Below, piece by piece: positions 22,283-23,423 of a DNA stretch of 23,423 bases; within the stretch, counting starts at the first letter, position 1, and each line of letters begins with the position of its first letter. The stretch is from Phoronis ovalis (lineage: Eukaryota > Phoronida > Phoronidae), in NCBI GenBank assembly GCA_028565635.1, contig JAOXYB010076610.1:1-23423 (forward strand), read 5' to 3'. The translations under genes and the position numbers were made by a program. A model generated the notes under the pieces. It had not been told where the DNA came from and did no database searches. It saw only the letters and a list, made by a program, of their open reading frames with translations.

Positions 22283-23423
22283 ATGGCGGCGTCGGAAAAT
22301 GTTTCACACGTGCAAGTCAAGTTTTTCACAAAGCAGCAACAGTATGTGTAATTTATACACATTTAAGATAACCAGAGGTGTCCCATTACTGTAAAACTTT
22401 GATATAAGCTTAATAATTCGCTAATTTTTAATTAGTGATGAAGTGTGTAGTCATGTTTCACAACTTTGACTACTTTGTCACATTACATTATTTTTTTTTT
22501 TATATAAAATAATAAGCAGTCTGACAAGCTGCAACTTGCAAGCTTAACAACTAAGTTAGTTGTTGTTGGAGTATCAGTGGTCGGGCTTTGATATTGCATA
22601 TCCAATTTCAAAGACTTCGTGTAAGAAAATTTATGCTTTAAAGCGTCTAGCTAATCAAACCCAAATTTCGTCTTATTTGAAACTACATAAAAAGTCATAA
22701 TATTAATAATAATATTAACCGCTAATAGTAGTAGATAATCGAGAACCGCCAAGTTTTTGAAAGTTAGTTTAAACATGACGCAGTACAATGTTGTCTGGCA
22801 GTTTATTTATAATTACAACAGAAAGTAAATATTAGAGCGAGATAACACAATTTTCTTTGGTATTTATCTTCTGATTACTAAAGTTATAACTGAAGCTGCA
22901 TATATTTATAGAAAATGATAGTTTTTCTGACTGCTGACATGCTCCCATTCTCACTACATTATGATATTCTGTTTCTTACAGATATGCTGTTCCAGACTCA
23001 CAATTTTCTGTGCCTGCAAATGTTGGTGTTGAAGAATTAAGTTCTTTGATTTGCAGCTTATTAAGTACAGGTACATAGTCATATAACAAGCATAAAAGAA
23101 AGTGTCATATCTTAAACTTATGTTTTCTAATAAAAACAATGACATATCTAAAATTATCAAAATTGTAAGTATTATATCGTCCTTCAATGTTTTTGATTGA
23201 TGAAAGAACAGATAAAATGTTCTGCTTTAAGATTTAAGACCTGTTTTGTCCAGGCCTGAGCTCCAAAGGACAATTGAAAGGGGGGGGGGGTGAAATGATC
23301 ATACAGGGAAAAATCATATTATGTGAGGGTATTAGTCTAACCAAATACACAGGGTCCTGGTGCTTTAAAAAATATAAAACGAATAAAAAATATGAATTGA
23401 ATGAAATAAATATATTTCCACTT
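22283..23423 (+). CDS. WDR12: WDR12/Ytm1 ribosome biogenesis protein, first two exons (partial)
   Basis: Exon 1 is 22283-22341 (MAASENVSHVQVKFFTKQQ) and exon 2 is 22982-23070. They are joined in phase 2 through a CA|A codon. Exon 2 starts YAVPDSQFSVPANVGVEELS and ends SLICSLLSTG, leaving in phase 1; the gene runs off the window. This matches the start of the NLE (ubiquitin-like) domain of WDR12, where vertebrate proteins have a short QxRFYT-like strand followed by KYAVDDVPFSIP. In the family, WDR12 joins PES1 and BOP1 in the PeBoW complex in the nucleolus. Its NLE domain binds the MIDAS of the AAA+ ATPase midasin/Rea1 during 60S maturation. The WD40 repeats that should follow lie outside. The closely related Notchless protein also has an NLE domain, but the N-terminal sequence fits WDR12 better. 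Confidence 0.9.
23280..23290 (+). repeat. Poly-G tract in WDR12 intron 2
   Basis: This is a run of 11 G residues in the second intron of WDR12. It is a simple-sequence tract similar to the one in the mucin-like gene. Confidence 0.85.

Noticed and set aside
22954-23187. 77-codon minus-strand frame
   Set aside because: It is antisense to WDR12 exon 2 and its flanking introns.

Overview
This window is AT-rich, intron-rich nuclear DNA from an animal. It has GT-AG introns, short exons, AATAAA/ATTAAA signals, decayed hAT, LINE and tRNA-derived repeats, and an animal-type WDR12 gene. Pieces such as the GGGAGATAACTC stretch (about 21630-21641, minus) are, as I recall, frequent in mollusc genomes. 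A lophotrochozoan, probably a bivalve or other mollusc, is my best guess. It is not proven.

Layout. Positions 1-800 hold a probable LINE-like 3' tail and the C-terminal part of a dead hAT transposase (minus). Positions 1138-3624 (plus) are a four-exon gene for a 247-residue single-pass membrane protein. It has a signal peptide, a Thr-rich mucin-like ectodomain, one transmembrane helix and a basic tail. Its third intron carries a 42-bp minisatellite and further mucin-like coding DNA. Positions 5112-10167 (minus), tail to tail with it, are a second four-exon gene for a 178-residue secreted, Cys-rich, probably GPI-anchored protein. Its 3.8-kb first intron contains a 5'-truncated LINE. A 101-bp tandem duplication lies just upstream of its start codon. 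Positions 10520-17730 are mostly gene-poor, with a few coding-like stretches I cannot identify and one tRNA-derived SINE-like relic. Positions 17921-20502 (minus) are six exons of a chymotrypsin-fold (S1) serine protease with an intact catalytic triad but a non-trypsin S1 pocket. A signal-peptide exon at 22038-22106 is probably its start. Divergent from it, 176 bp away, the ribosome-biogenesis gene WDR12 starts at 22283 (plus) and runs off the right edge.

The genes do not form one pathway. WDR12 is housekeeping; the other three encode surface or secreted proteins. The two lineage-specific surface genes share the intron-phase series 1-2-0 and the same general plan (signal exon, small ectodomain exons, last exon with the membrane anchor), which raises possible common ancestry. 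All gene models come from reading splice sites and frames by eye. No homology search was run.
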